Origin: Deltaproteobacteria bacterium
Lineage (GTDB): Bacteria > Desulfobacterota > Desulfarculia > Adiutricales > Adiutricaceae
Assembly (NCBI GenBank): GCA_031277995.1
Contig: JAITLH010000264.1
Coordinates: 1 to 23,067 of the forward strand
DNA: 23,067 nt
Reading direction: 5' to 3'
Shown: in pieces, positions 1 through 6,404 of the stretch
Position numbering within the stretch: position 1 is the first letter of the stretch
Layout: the number at the start of each line of letters is the position of its first letter
The notes under the pieces: generated by a model
Told to the model about the DNA's origin: nothing
What the model saw: the letters and a program-made list of their open reading frames with translations, nothing else
The model's database searches: none
Translations under genes and position numbers: made by a program

Positions 1-381
1 ACCGCTTACCAGTATCCCGGAAACGTCAGGGAGCTTTTTAACGTCATCCAGCAGGCCGTTCTTTTAAGCGACAAGAAAACCATCGGCACTTTTTTAAAAA
101 ACACCTTGCTCAAAACCGAAGAGGGCCTAAAGATTAAGCTGGAGCCGACCGCCGGGGCGCCCAAAGCCAGCCTAGGCTCGGCGGTCCCGCCCATTTTGGA
201 CGAGGCCAAATGCGAGCTGGAGAAAAACGCCTTGCGGCAGGCCATCGCCAAAAGCCGCAACACCAGGGACATCGCTTCCTACCTGGGGATTAGCCAAGCC
301 AGCGTTTCCAGAAAACTTCGTAAATACGGCCTCGATTCCCCGGGCGCCCGGAACAAATCCCTAAACGGCAAGCCCAATTGA
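1..381 (+). CDS. sigma-54-dependent activator, C-terminal part (5' truncated by window edge)
   Basis: The frame is open from base 1 and ends with TGA at 379-381, so only the last 126 residues are present. The fragment starts with YPGNVREL (residues 6-13), the conserved end of the AAA+ domain of sigma-54 enhancer-binding proteins. A linker of about 60 residues follows, then a C-terminal helix-turn-helix around residues 80-115 (TRDIASYLGISQASVSRKL) resembling the TyrR-type HTH found in PAS/sigma-54 activators. Such activators bind upstream of -24/-12 promoters and remodel sigma-54 polymerase. A strong -24/-12 promoter lies before mtbB at about 17.1 kb, so this protein is a candidate regulator of it, although the distance makes that inference. 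The sensory N-terminus is outside the window, so the inducer cannot be guessed. It converges on the IclR gene. Confidence 0.85.
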   Translation, partial: TAYQYPGNVRELFNVIQQAVLLSDKKTIGTFLKNTLLKTEEGLKIKLEPTAGAPKASLGSAVPPILDEAKCELEKNALRQAIAKSRNTRDIASYLGISQASVSRKLRKYGLDSPGARNKSLNGKPN

Positions 382-423
382 CCCATCCCCCCCAAGGGCA
401 AGCCCAAGGACAAGCCAATCGGG

Positions 424-513
424 TTGGCCCCGGCCGGGCGGCCGGGGCCAAGGATCTCATGGGCCGGGTTGGGAGTCGGAAGAGCTTGGAACTTTGGCGT
501 TTTGGCGCCAAAA
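424..513. repeat. two palindromes in the convergent gap
   Basis: Between the stops of the sigma-54 activator (381) and the IclR gene (526) there is a perfect 12-bp inverted repeat with a 4-nt loop (424-435 / 440-451, arm TTGGCCCCGGCC) and a 14-bp perfect palindrome TTTTGGCGCCAAAA (500-513). Placement between convergent genes suggests transcription termination from both sides. Neither stem is followed by a clear T-tract, so they are not textbook intrinsic terminators. Confidence 0.5.
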
Positions 514-525
514 GGGTTTTGGGGC

Positions 526-1314
526 TTAAGGGCGGCGTTTGATGGGGTAATTGGGGGTTCCCAAACGGCCGGAGATCATGGACGCGGCCTCGAAGACCGA
601 GTCGGCCGTAAGGGAGAGTATTTTCTCGTTTAGGCGGACCACCGGGGCGGAAACGCTGATGGTGGCGACGACGTTGGTTTGGTGATCGAAAATGGGCGCG
701 GCCACGCATCTGACCCCGGAAAAGATCTCCTCGTTGTCATAGCCTATGCCCATGGACTTGGTTTCCTCGAGTTCTTTTAGCTGGGCCTGCCAGTCTTTTT
801 TGCCCATGTTTTCTTCTTTTCTAATCCTCTCAAGCAACTCTTCGGCCTCGGGGTTTTTCAAAAAAGCCAGATAGGCCCGGCCCGAAGCCGAACGGATCAT
901 CGAAAAACCCACCCCTATTTTCGTGTCCTGCCTCAAAGGGTGATTGCCCACGTGGATATCGACCACCAGCATGTCGGTTTCATGGGGTATGCAAAGGTTG
1001 ACCGTCTCCCCGATCTTGGATCTAAGTTTCAGGCAATCGGGGCGGGCCAGATCTATAAGGCCGCTATGGTTAATCACTTGGCTCCCGAGCTGAAAGAGTT
1101 TGCTGGTCAGGGAATACTCGCCGCGCTTTTTTTCCTGACTGACGTAACCCATCTCCTCCAAGGTATAAATGAAACGGCAAACCGTGGTCTTGGGCATGGC
1201 CAGGCAGGCGGAAAGTTCGGCCAAACCCCATTTGGGCCGCAAGGAAAGCGTTTCCACCGTCTTTAGCGCCTTAACCAGCGAATTGATCCTGGCGTAATCT
1301 CTCGTTTCGTCCAT
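526..1314 (-). CDS. IclR-family transcriptional regulator
   Basis: This 262-residue protein has the usual IclR length and layout. An N-terminal winged HTH (about residues 10-75, with GLAELSACLAMPKTTVCRF and a GEYSLTSKLFQLG wing) is followed by an effector-binding domain (about 85-255) with SASGRAYLAF and GVRCVAAPIFD family motifs. ATG at 1312-1314 is preceded by GAGG five bases upstream. It is the last gene in the minus-strand run, downstream of the racemase-like gene, so it may be a local regulator of the catabolic genes. IclR proteins generally control carbon-source catabolism through small-molecule effectors; the effector here is unknown. Family assignment is firm; the target is inference. 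Confidence 0.9.
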   Translation of the reverse strand: MDETRDYARINSLVKALKTVETLSLRPKWGLAELSACLAMPKTTVCRFIYTLEEMGYVSQEKKRGEYSLTSKLFQLGSQVINHSGLIDLARPDCLKLRSKIGETVNLCIPHETDMLVVDIHVGNHPLRQDTKIGVGFSMIRSASGRAYLAFLKNPEAEELLERIRKEENMGKKDWQAQLKELEETKSMGIGYDNEEIFSGVRCVAAPIFDHQTNVVATISVSAPVVRLNEKILSLTADSVFEAASMISGRLGTPNYPIKRRP

Positions 1315-1688
1315 GGGGGCCTCGCGATGTGCTTAAAGGTCTAAAAAACCATCGTAACCGCCGCGAAAATACCGGTCGGCAAAATCCTCGGAATAGTTAA
1401 TAAACCCCGATACTTCTTTCTGGCCCGATGGTTAAAGTCAAAGTATTGATTAATTTTTGCCCGAAGCGGAAAAAACCGGCCAGGCCGAGCCCCTCCACCC
1501 CCGCCCCAACTTCGCCGGGGGTTTTTGGGACTTCCACCCCACCCGAAAAACGCGTTTAAACGGGTCAAATAAGCCCGCCGTGGCCCGCCGCGGTCCGGAT
1601 CCTACTTTTATACCCCTACCCTCACCCCCCAAGCGCTCAGGGGGCCTTGTGGGCCGTTTTTTGAAAACCCCCGGCCGGTGGTTTTGGT
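1315..1688. other. 374-bp gap between racemase-like gene and IclR gene
   Basis: I see no convincing gene here; the short open frames are C/G-rich and lack ribosome sites. It holds an imperfect hairpin directly after the racemase stop (1664-1685, AAAACC...GGTTTT around CCGGCCGG) followed on the minus strand by a short T run, and a weaker repeat at 1541-1565 (ACCCG...CGGGT). The IclR promoter should lie at about 1330-1450, which is more AT-rich, but I cannot pick -10/-35 boxes with confidence. Confidence 0.5.
1664..1685 (-). terminator. possible terminator after racemase-like gene
   Basis: On the minus strand an AAAACC / GGTTTT stem encloses CCGGCCGG with one mismatched pair, begins 3 bases after the TAA of the racemase-like gene, and its 3' arm ends in TTTT. 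Stem position fits an end-of-gene terminator, but the T-tract is short and part of the stem. Confidence 0.35.
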
Positions 1689-2741
1689 TTAGGCCCAGAT
1701 GTCCCCGACCAAAAAGCCATTGGGGAAGGGATCGGTGGGGTCGAGGACGTAGGTATTGATGCCGTAGATCCAGGCTTGGCCGGAAATGGTCGGAACCACG
1801 GCCTTGAGGCCGTCGATTTCGCTTTCCTCGATAAGCTCACCGGTAAAAACGTTACCCAGTATGCCTTCGTGGCGAAATTTTTCCCCGATTTTTAGTTGTC
1901 CTTTGGCGTGAAGGACGGCCATTTTGGCGCAGGTGCCCGTGCCGCAAGGGCAGCGATCCAGGGCCCCGGTCCAGGTCGAAGGATCGTTCCAGTCCAGGGC
2001 GTTTGAGGCCACGGTGACGGCGTTTTTCCAATCGGCTTCTTTGTTTTGGGTAGGGCCCGAGAGCTGGGAGATACTGATGCCCACGCCCGGATAGTGGGGA
2101 TGCTTGACGGGAAGCTTTTCAATCGCGGCCTGGCGGATCATGGCGCTAATCCTGGCGATCTCGGCGCCGTATTTGGGTTCCAGCTTGATGTTGGGAAATT
2201 GCCCAACGTCCGCGATGGCGTAAAACATACCGCCCCAACCCACGTCAACGGTGACCTTCCCCAGATGGGGGACGTCGATTTCCCGGTCAAGGTAAGAAGC
2301 GAAGGCCGGGACGTTTTTGAAAGTGACGCTCGTGACCTTGCCGTTTTGGCACCTGGCCGTTATGCCAATCAAACCCGCCGGGGCTTCCAAGGTAAGCTCG
2401 GTTACGGGCTCTTTCATGGGAATTAAGCCCATCTCCAAAAGGACCGTCGCGACCGATATGGTATTTCCGCCGCTCATGACCGGGTACTCGGTTTGTTCCA
2501 TGATTATGTAACCCGCGTCGGCCTTGGGGTGTTTGGGCGGGACAATCAAATTGCAGCAAAGCGGCGGATAACCCCGGGGCTCCCTTAACATCATTAGCCT
2601 TAGCTGGTCGTCGTTTTTCCTAAGGTATTCCATCTGTTCATAGACGGTGTTTCCCGGAATGTGCGGAACCCCGCCGGTTATCACCCTCATCGGCTCCCCG
2701 GCGTGGGTATCGACGGCGTGTATCGTGCGTTTAAAGCCCAT
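1689..2741 (-). CDS. proline racemase / hydroxyproline epimerase family protein
   Basis: This 350-residue PLP-independent proline racemase-superfamily protein opens with MGFKRTIHAVDTHAGEPMRV, typical of the family. The two acid/base positions can be read: the first is Ser90 in YPVMSGGNT, where proline racemases carry Cys (MCGH), and the second is Cys266 in CPCGTGT with Asp262 just before. A Ser/Cys pair occurs in some hydroxyproline epimerase-type members, whereas Cys/Thr marks 3-hydroxyproline dehydratases, so 4-hydroxyproline 2-epimerase or a related amino-acid epimerase is likelier than proline racemase. I chose ATG at 2739-2741, which has AAAGGTGG five bases upstream; a GTG at 2750 would overlap that site. 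It follows mttB-like 1, suggesting that a proline-type ring compound is processed after demethylation. The exact substrate is uncertain. Confidence 0.88.
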   Translation of the reverse strand: MGFKRTIHAVDTHAGEPMRVITGGVPHIPGNTVYEQMEYLRKNDDQLRLMMLREPRGYPPLCCNLIVPPKHPKADAGYIIMEQTEYPVMSGGNTISVATVLLEMGLIPMKEPVTELTLEAPAGLIGITARCQNGKVTSVTFKNVPAFASYLDREIDVPHLGKVTVDVGWGGMFYAIADVGQFPNIKLEPKYGAEIARISAMIRQAAIEKLPVKHPHYPGVGISISQLSGPTQNKEADWKNAVTVASNALDWNDPSTWTGALDRCPCGTGTCAKMAVLHAKGQLKIGEKFRHEGILGNVFTGELIEESEIDGLKAVVPTISGQAWIYGINTYVLDPTDPFPNGFLVGDIWA

Positions 2742-2846
2742 GGTTTCCACCTTTCGTTAAAACGGTTTTGGTCGGGTCACTTTCCCTGACCCAAAAATTT
2801 TGGAAGAGAATCGCCCGGCATTCGGCTGGGCCTTTGGCCAAACCAA

Positions 2847-4286
2847 TCAAAGATTTCGTTTGACGAAATCGTCAAGGGCCTTATCCTGGGCGGCGTCAAG
2901 CATGCTTTGGGGAGCTTCCCGCAGTCTTTTTTTCCATTCGGCATTGGCCCTCCGTAAAACGTAAGCCAAGTCATCCGGGGGACGGACCGAAGGCGAGGCG
3001 TTCCAGTCGGTATATTTGGGATACCAGTCGTTTTTCATGTTTTTTAGGGTGTCCCGACTGGTGATAAATTCGCCGCCGCAACCGACCTTCAAAATAATCT
3101 CCAGGGAAGCCGCCTCATCGGAGACGTCGATACCGTTTCGTATGTGAATGAGGCGGCTGGTAATCTCCTCGTCCAAGATCGTCTTTTCATAGGAGGTAGT
3201 CATTAGGCCTTCCAGGGTGCCTATTTCCGAGAGCATGTAGTCGGCGCCGGCCAAAGTGTTGGCCATGGCGTTTTCGTAGGATTCAATCCCCGCCTGAACG
3301 TCCAAACCGGTTGAGTCGGAGCCATACGCGAGAGTCCTGGTAGGAAGATTATAGAACCTTTTGCCCATCTCGATAGAGCCGATTTGGAGGGCCACCCGGC
3401 CGGGCGATCCGCAACAATAATTGGCGCCTCTCATGTTTCCGGGGGTGGCCCCGCTTCCGTAGCCAACCGGGTTTCCGGGGTTGACCAACTGGGAAAGAAC
3501 CAAACCGGAAAGTAATTCGGCGTTTTGGCAAACCAGGGTGCCAAAGATCCTAATGGGACCGGTAACCCCGGTACTGGTGGCCGTGCCCAGGGTGACGGCT
3601 TGGCCTCTCTCCGATAGGGCTATCACGCTATCGGATACGTCACCGGACCAGGCCAAAGGGCTCATCGAGGGACAGGAGCCCGACGAGAAATAAACCGGGC
3701 CGCCGGGTTCAAGCTTTTTCCCCGCGACCAAGCCAATCATGTCCATGACCTGATGGGTCTCCCGATAACCAAAAAGCCTACCGTAAAAGGGTTTGTCGGT
3801 ATGCCTTAAAAGTCCTTGGGTTATCAAAAGGTGCCTTGAGGTAACCAAAACGTCGTTAGCCTCGACGCCGTTATTTGAGTTCATGTTGATGACGGGACTA
3901 GCCTGGTAGATTTTTATTAAATTTATGACGTCCCCTAAAGTTCCTTGGCGGCGGCCCCCGTCCAGATCCAAAACGTTAACCGGCCCAATGGGACCGCATA
4001 CCCCGTAATCGCCGCCGCCCAAGTCCAAAGCCCTGTCGGGGTTTAGGCCATGGATGACGAAATGGGACGGGGTGGTTTCCAAGGCCGACCTGACCTGCCC
4101 CTCGGTAAAACATACCCTTTCCCCATCGACCTTAAAGCCATGGCGTTTAAATATGTTCAAAGCCCGCTCGCCGGAAAACCTTATTCCGTTTTCGCCCAAT
4201 ATACGCGTTGAATAGTCATGGATCCGGGCCAAATCCGAGTCGGCAAACATCGATAGGAGGATTTTTCTCGTTTCAATCGCCGCCAT
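2847..4286 (-). CDS. trimethylamine methyltransferase (MttB) family protein 1, non-pyrrolysine
   Basis: This 479-residue COG5598/MttB-superfamily methyltransferase has a predicted TIM-barrel fold that moves a methyl group from a quaternary amine to a Co(I) corrinoid protein. Family features include the N-terminal ILGENGIRF segment, LVNPGNPVGYGSG and a late ILKVGCGGEFITSRDT segment. The frame is uninterrupted, so it lacks the amber codon of true trimethylamine MttB and belongs with relatives such as glycine-betaine, proline-betaine and carnitine methyltransferases (MtgB, MtpB, MtcB). ATG at 4284-4286 has GGAGG nine bases upstream. Its N-terminus resembles paralogue 3 more than paralogue 2. The racemase-like gene follows after a gap of about 100 bp. 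A betaine substrate is likely; which one cannot be read from the sequence. Confidence 0.9.
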   Translation of the reverse strand: MAAIETRKILLSMFADSDLARIHDYSTRILGENGIRFSGERALNIFKRHGFKVDGERVCFTEGQVRSALETTPSHFVIHGLNPDRALDLGGGDYGVCGPIGPVNVLDLDGGRRQGTLGDVINLIKIYQASPVINMNSNNGVEANDVLVTSRHLLITQGLLRHTDKPFYGRLFGYRETHQVMDMIGLVAGKKLEPGGPVYFSSGSCPSMSPLAWSGDVSDSVIALSERGQAVTLGTATSTGVTGPIRIFGTLVCQNAELLSGLVLSQLVNPGNPVGYGSGATPGNMRGANYCCGSPGRVALQIGSIEMGKRFYNLPTRTLAYGSDSTGLDVQAGIESYENAMANTLAGADYMLSEIGTLEGLMTTSYEKTILDEEITSRLIHIRNGIDVSDEAASLEIILKVGCGGEFITSRDTLKNMKNDWYPKYTDWNASPSVRPPDDLAYVLRRANAEWKKRLREAPQSMLDAAQDKALDDFVKRNL

Positions 4287-4386
4287 AACAATCAGCCTCC
4301 GCGATCGCCCTTAAATAATAAGCACTTTCACTGGCCAAGGAGCAGGCGAGATTTTAGTATCATCGATCGCCTGGGAATAATCGCTA

Positions 4387-4422
4387 TTTTCGCCTGGCCC
4401 TTGGCCAAGGGTCTGGCGAAAA
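4387..4422. repeat. long hairpin between aldo/keto reductase-like gene and mttB-like 1
   Basis: Two 18-nt arms (4387-4404 and 4405-4422) pair through TTTTCGCC...GGCGAAAA with one true mismatch and one G-T pair, and meet at a central TTGGCCAA. It starts 9 bases after the stop of the upstream gene on the minus strand and lies about 100 bp before mttB-like 1. Because Ts precede and As follow the stem on both strands, it is not a standard terminator. It may act in mRNA processing or stability. Confidence 0.5.
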
Positions 4423-4430
4423 GGGCGCGT

Positions 4431-5561
4431 TTATCGCCCAAAAAGTTTTAGGGCCCCTTTCATTTTCTCCCGGACCGGGACCTGGAAGGGGCAGTTGTCT
4501 TCGCAGCTGCCGCATTCCTGGCAAGCGCCGGCCTGGTTTTTTAAGGCCAGGTAGTGGTTTTTGGCCATTTGGTCGCCGGCCAGGGCCAGGTCCAGAAATT
4601 TATGGACCGAGGCGATGTCGATTCGGGCCGGGCAAGGCAGGCAGTGGTTGCAATAAACGCATTGGCCGCGAAGATCCTCGAGGGTAAGGCGCGAGATAAT
4701 CGAGTAATCCCTTTGGGCCGGGGTTGAGTCATAGTAGGCCAAAAGTTCGTTTAGGTCGGATTCGGCGGCCAGGCCCGCCAAACAGGTGACCACGGCCGGC
4801 CGATCGAGGCAGTATTGCACCAATTGGGGGACGGTCATGGCCCTTTTGAAGGGCGAAGAGCGTTCGTCCAAAAGGCGGCCGGCGGCGAAGGGTTTCATGA
4901 CCGTGATGGGCACCCCTTCGCTTTCGGCTTGGCGGTAAAGTTCCGAGCGGTCCTTAATGACCCGCAGGTTGTTTTGGTCGCTCCAATCTTCGTTCATGGG
5001 GTTATTGGCCACGGGGTTTAGATCGTAGGCCGGGTTAACGCTAAACATAAAAATGTCGATTTCTTTGGTGGCCAAAAGCCTACGGCAGATCTCGGTCTTG
5101 TGGGAGGAAAAGCCCAATTGGCGTATCCGGCCCTCTTTTTTTAGTTTTAGGGCCAGGTCAAAGGTGCCCGAGGAAAAAATGGTCTCCACGTCAGCGAGTT
5201 CGTCCACGTAATGTATGTAGGCGAAATCGGCGTAATCGGTCCCCAGCTCGGCCAACTGTTTTTCAAAGCCGCGCCTTACGATGGAAACGTCCCGGGTCCG
5301 CTTGTATTGGCCGTCCTTTAAAAAAGTCAAGCCCAGGTGGAGTCCCAAAAGCGCCCTCTCCCTTTGGCCCTTTAAGGCCTTTCGAACCACGGGAAAAACG
5401 TTTGGCGATTCCACGGTTAAGTCAATCATGTTGACGCCGCTCTCCAGGGCCCGGGAAACGATCCGAAGCCCCAGGTCTTCGTCAATGGAGTGGAGGGAAG
5501 TCCCGCCCACGCCAACGGTGCTGACCTTTTGTCCGGTTTTTGGGATTAAACGATAATCCAT
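4431..5561 (-). CDS. aldo/keto reductase-like protein with two C-terminal [4Fe-4S] motifs
   Basis: The 376-residue protein has an N-terminal aldo/keto-reductase barrel (about residues 1-280) and a ferredoxin-like tail. Cys301, 304, 307 and 310 (CVYCNHCLPC) and Cys347, 350, 353 and 357 (CQECGSCEDNC) form two [4Fe-4S] sites, the COG1453 arrangement of anaerobes. The barrel keeps MID (Asp47) and an IHYVD segment (His117), but the catalytic Tyr position reads Pro53 (TVESPN instead of TARxYG) and I see no obvious catalytic Lys around 71-78. Classical NADPH-dependent carbonyl reduction is therefore doubtful; an electron-transfer or other redox role is possible. ATG at 5559-5561 has AAAGGG six bases upstream. 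It lies between ridA and mttB-like 1 on the same strand. Family confident, reaction unknown. Confidence 0.82.
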   Translation of the reverse strand: MDYRLIPKTGQKVSTVGVGGTSLHSIDEDLGLRIVSRALESGVNMIDLTVESPNVFPVVRKALKGQRERALLGLHLGLTFLKDGQYKRTRDVSIVRRGFEKQLAELGTDYADFAYIHYVDELADVETIFSSGTFDLALKLKKEGRIRQLGFSSHKTEICRRLLATKEIDIFMFSVNPAYDLNPVANNPMNEDWSDQNNLRVIKDRSELYRQAESEGVPITVMKPFAAGRLLDERSSPFKRAMTVPQLVQYCLDRPAVVTCLAGLAAESDLNELLAYYDSTPAQRDYSIISRLTLEDLRGQCVYCNHCLPCPARIDIASVHKFLDLALAGDQMAKNHYLALKNQAGACQECGSCEDNCPFQVPVREKMKGALKLFGR

Positions 5562-5639
5562 GGATGGCCCTTTTGACGTTTTTGGACGTTAAACCATTTT
5601 AAATCTTACCAAAGGAATTGGGAAGTTTTTATTTTAAAA

Positions 5640-5716
5640 ACTTTTGTCCCATGCTTTTAAGTAAGAGAGTAAATAAGTAAACTTTTAAGAAATCGACCGG
5701 GGGTTGGGACAAAAGT
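5640..5716. repeat. 12-bp perfect inverted repeat, 53-bp spacer
   Basis: ACTTTTGTCCCA at 5640-5651 is the exact reverse complement of TGGGACAAAAGT at 5705-5716. The spacer is AT-rich and contains GTAAATAAGTAAAC. Function is unknown: it could be a split operator, a long-range stem in the minus-strand transcript, or the ends of a decayed small element, though no target-site duplication is evident. Confidence 0.55.
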
Positions 5717-5722
5717 AAGTAA

Positions 5723-5789
5723 GCGGCTCCGGGAGCGAACCCTTGGGGGCGGACATTTTTCGTCCGCTTCCAAGGCGCTCCCGAGCCGC
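5723..5789. repeat. large compound hairpin
   Basis: The outer stem pairs 5723-5737 (GCGGCTCCGGGAGCG) with 5776-5789 with one bulged base. After a 3-nt bulge (5738-5740), an inner 14-bp stem pairs 5741-5754 with 5762-5775, including two adjacent G-T (G-U in RNA) pairs, around a 7-nt loop. It lies about 85 bases downstream of the ridA stop on the minus strand. Neither side has a T-tract, so a REP-like mRNA stabiliser or processing site is more likely than an intrinsic terminator. The G-T pairs in the inner stem would be better tolerated in RNA than in DNA. Confidence 0.6.
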
Positions 5790-5875
5790 CCCTCGCGCGG
5801 ATCGGTTGACCATGGGTCATTTAAGGCCTAGGGACGCGGCTTTAAACGGCCTTGGTCGGTTTTTCTTTAACGGGT

Positions 5876-6253
5876 TTATTTAAGGAGGGCGACTGATTCC
5901 ACTTCGATAAACATGCCGTTAAAGAGTTTCGCGACCTGCACGGTGGCCCTGGCCGGCCTATGGTCACCCATAAACTTAGCGTAGACCGAGTTAAACTCCC
6001 CAAAGAGGTTTAGATCGCTTACGTAGCAAGTGGTTTTGACGACGTCTTTCAAGGTTAGGCCAACCTCGGCCAGAACCGTTTGGAGGTTTTCCAGGGTTTG
6101 CTTGGTTTGCTCGGCCATGGTCGCCCCGACCACTTCGCCGGTTTTGGGATCAAAGGGCCCCATGCCCGAGACAAAGAGAAAGGGCCCGGCGGCGGCCGCG
6201 TGGCTATAGGGGCCAACGACTTCGGGCAGTTTGGGACTGACGATTAATTTCAT
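5876..6253 (-). CDS. ridA: RidA-family reactive enamine/imine deaminase
   Basis: The 125-residue protein has the full length and sequence of the YjgF/YER057c/UK114 family: VGPYSHA near residue 13, FVSGMGP near 27, RPARATV with the carboxylate-binding Arg at 102, and IEVESVAL at the end. RidA proteins are cytosolic trimers that hydrolyse reactive 2-imino or 2-enamino acids to the 2-oxoacid plus ammonia. ATG at 6251-6253 has a strong AAGGAG six bases upstream. The gene sits between the acyl-CoA synthetase and the Fe-S aldo/keto reductase-like gene. This fits clearing imines made by oxidation or dehydration of an amino acid before the 2-oxoacid reaches the ferredoxin oxidoreductase. Family certain; link to this pathway inferred. 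Confidence 0.92.
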   Translation of the reverse strand: MKLIVSPKLPEVVGPYSHAAAAGPFLFVSGMGPFDPKTGEVVGATMAEQTKQTLENLQTVLAEVGLTLKDVVKTTCYVSDLNLFGEFNSVYAKFMGDHRPARATVQVAKLFNGMFIEVESVALLK

Positions 6254-6379
6254 GTTTGACTCCTTTATGTTTTCACGTTCGCGTGGTTGGTTTGGTCGTA
6301 AGGGCTGGGGACTTGGCTAATTGGGCCCATTGGCCGGGCCTTAGGGGCCGGGGGCCATTGGCCGGCCCATGTGGGCCGG

Positions 6380-6404
6380 GGGTGGTTTTAGGATAAAACC
6401 ACCC
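6380..6404. repeat. hairpin spanning the stop codon of the acyl-CoA synthetase gene
   Basis: GGGTGGTTTTA (6380-6390) and TAAAACCACCC (6394-6404) form a perfect 11-bp stem with a 3-nt loop, and the TAA stop (6388-6390) lies in the stem. Beyond it, 6320-6379 is dense in GGCC palindromes, for example GGCCCATGTGGGCC at 6364-6377. It probably affects 3'-end stability or termination; there is no T-tract. Confidence 0.5.

Larger units (their letters stand above)
5562..5875. other. 314-bp gap between RidA gene and aldo/keto reductase-like gene
   Basis: No credible gene is seen; a 63-codon frame on the minus strand merely reads through the hairpin described below. The gap holds a 12-bp inverted repeat, an AT-rich stretch with AAGTAA words (about 5655-5690) and a large compound hairpin (5723-5789). 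Together these suggest a regulatory or processing segment rather than plain spacer. Confidence 0.5.

Noticed and set aside
290..709. 139-codon minus-strand frame overlapping the IclR gene end
   Set aside because: It overlaps both the sigma-54 activator and the IclR gene in another frame and is Arg/Pro-rich, as expected for a shadow of GC-rich coding DNA.
2847..4286. True pyrrolysine MttB (trimethylamine methyltransferase)
   Set aside because: The frame has no internal TAG and is full length; the same holds for 11715-13166 and 21227-22654, so all three are non-pyrrolysine family members.
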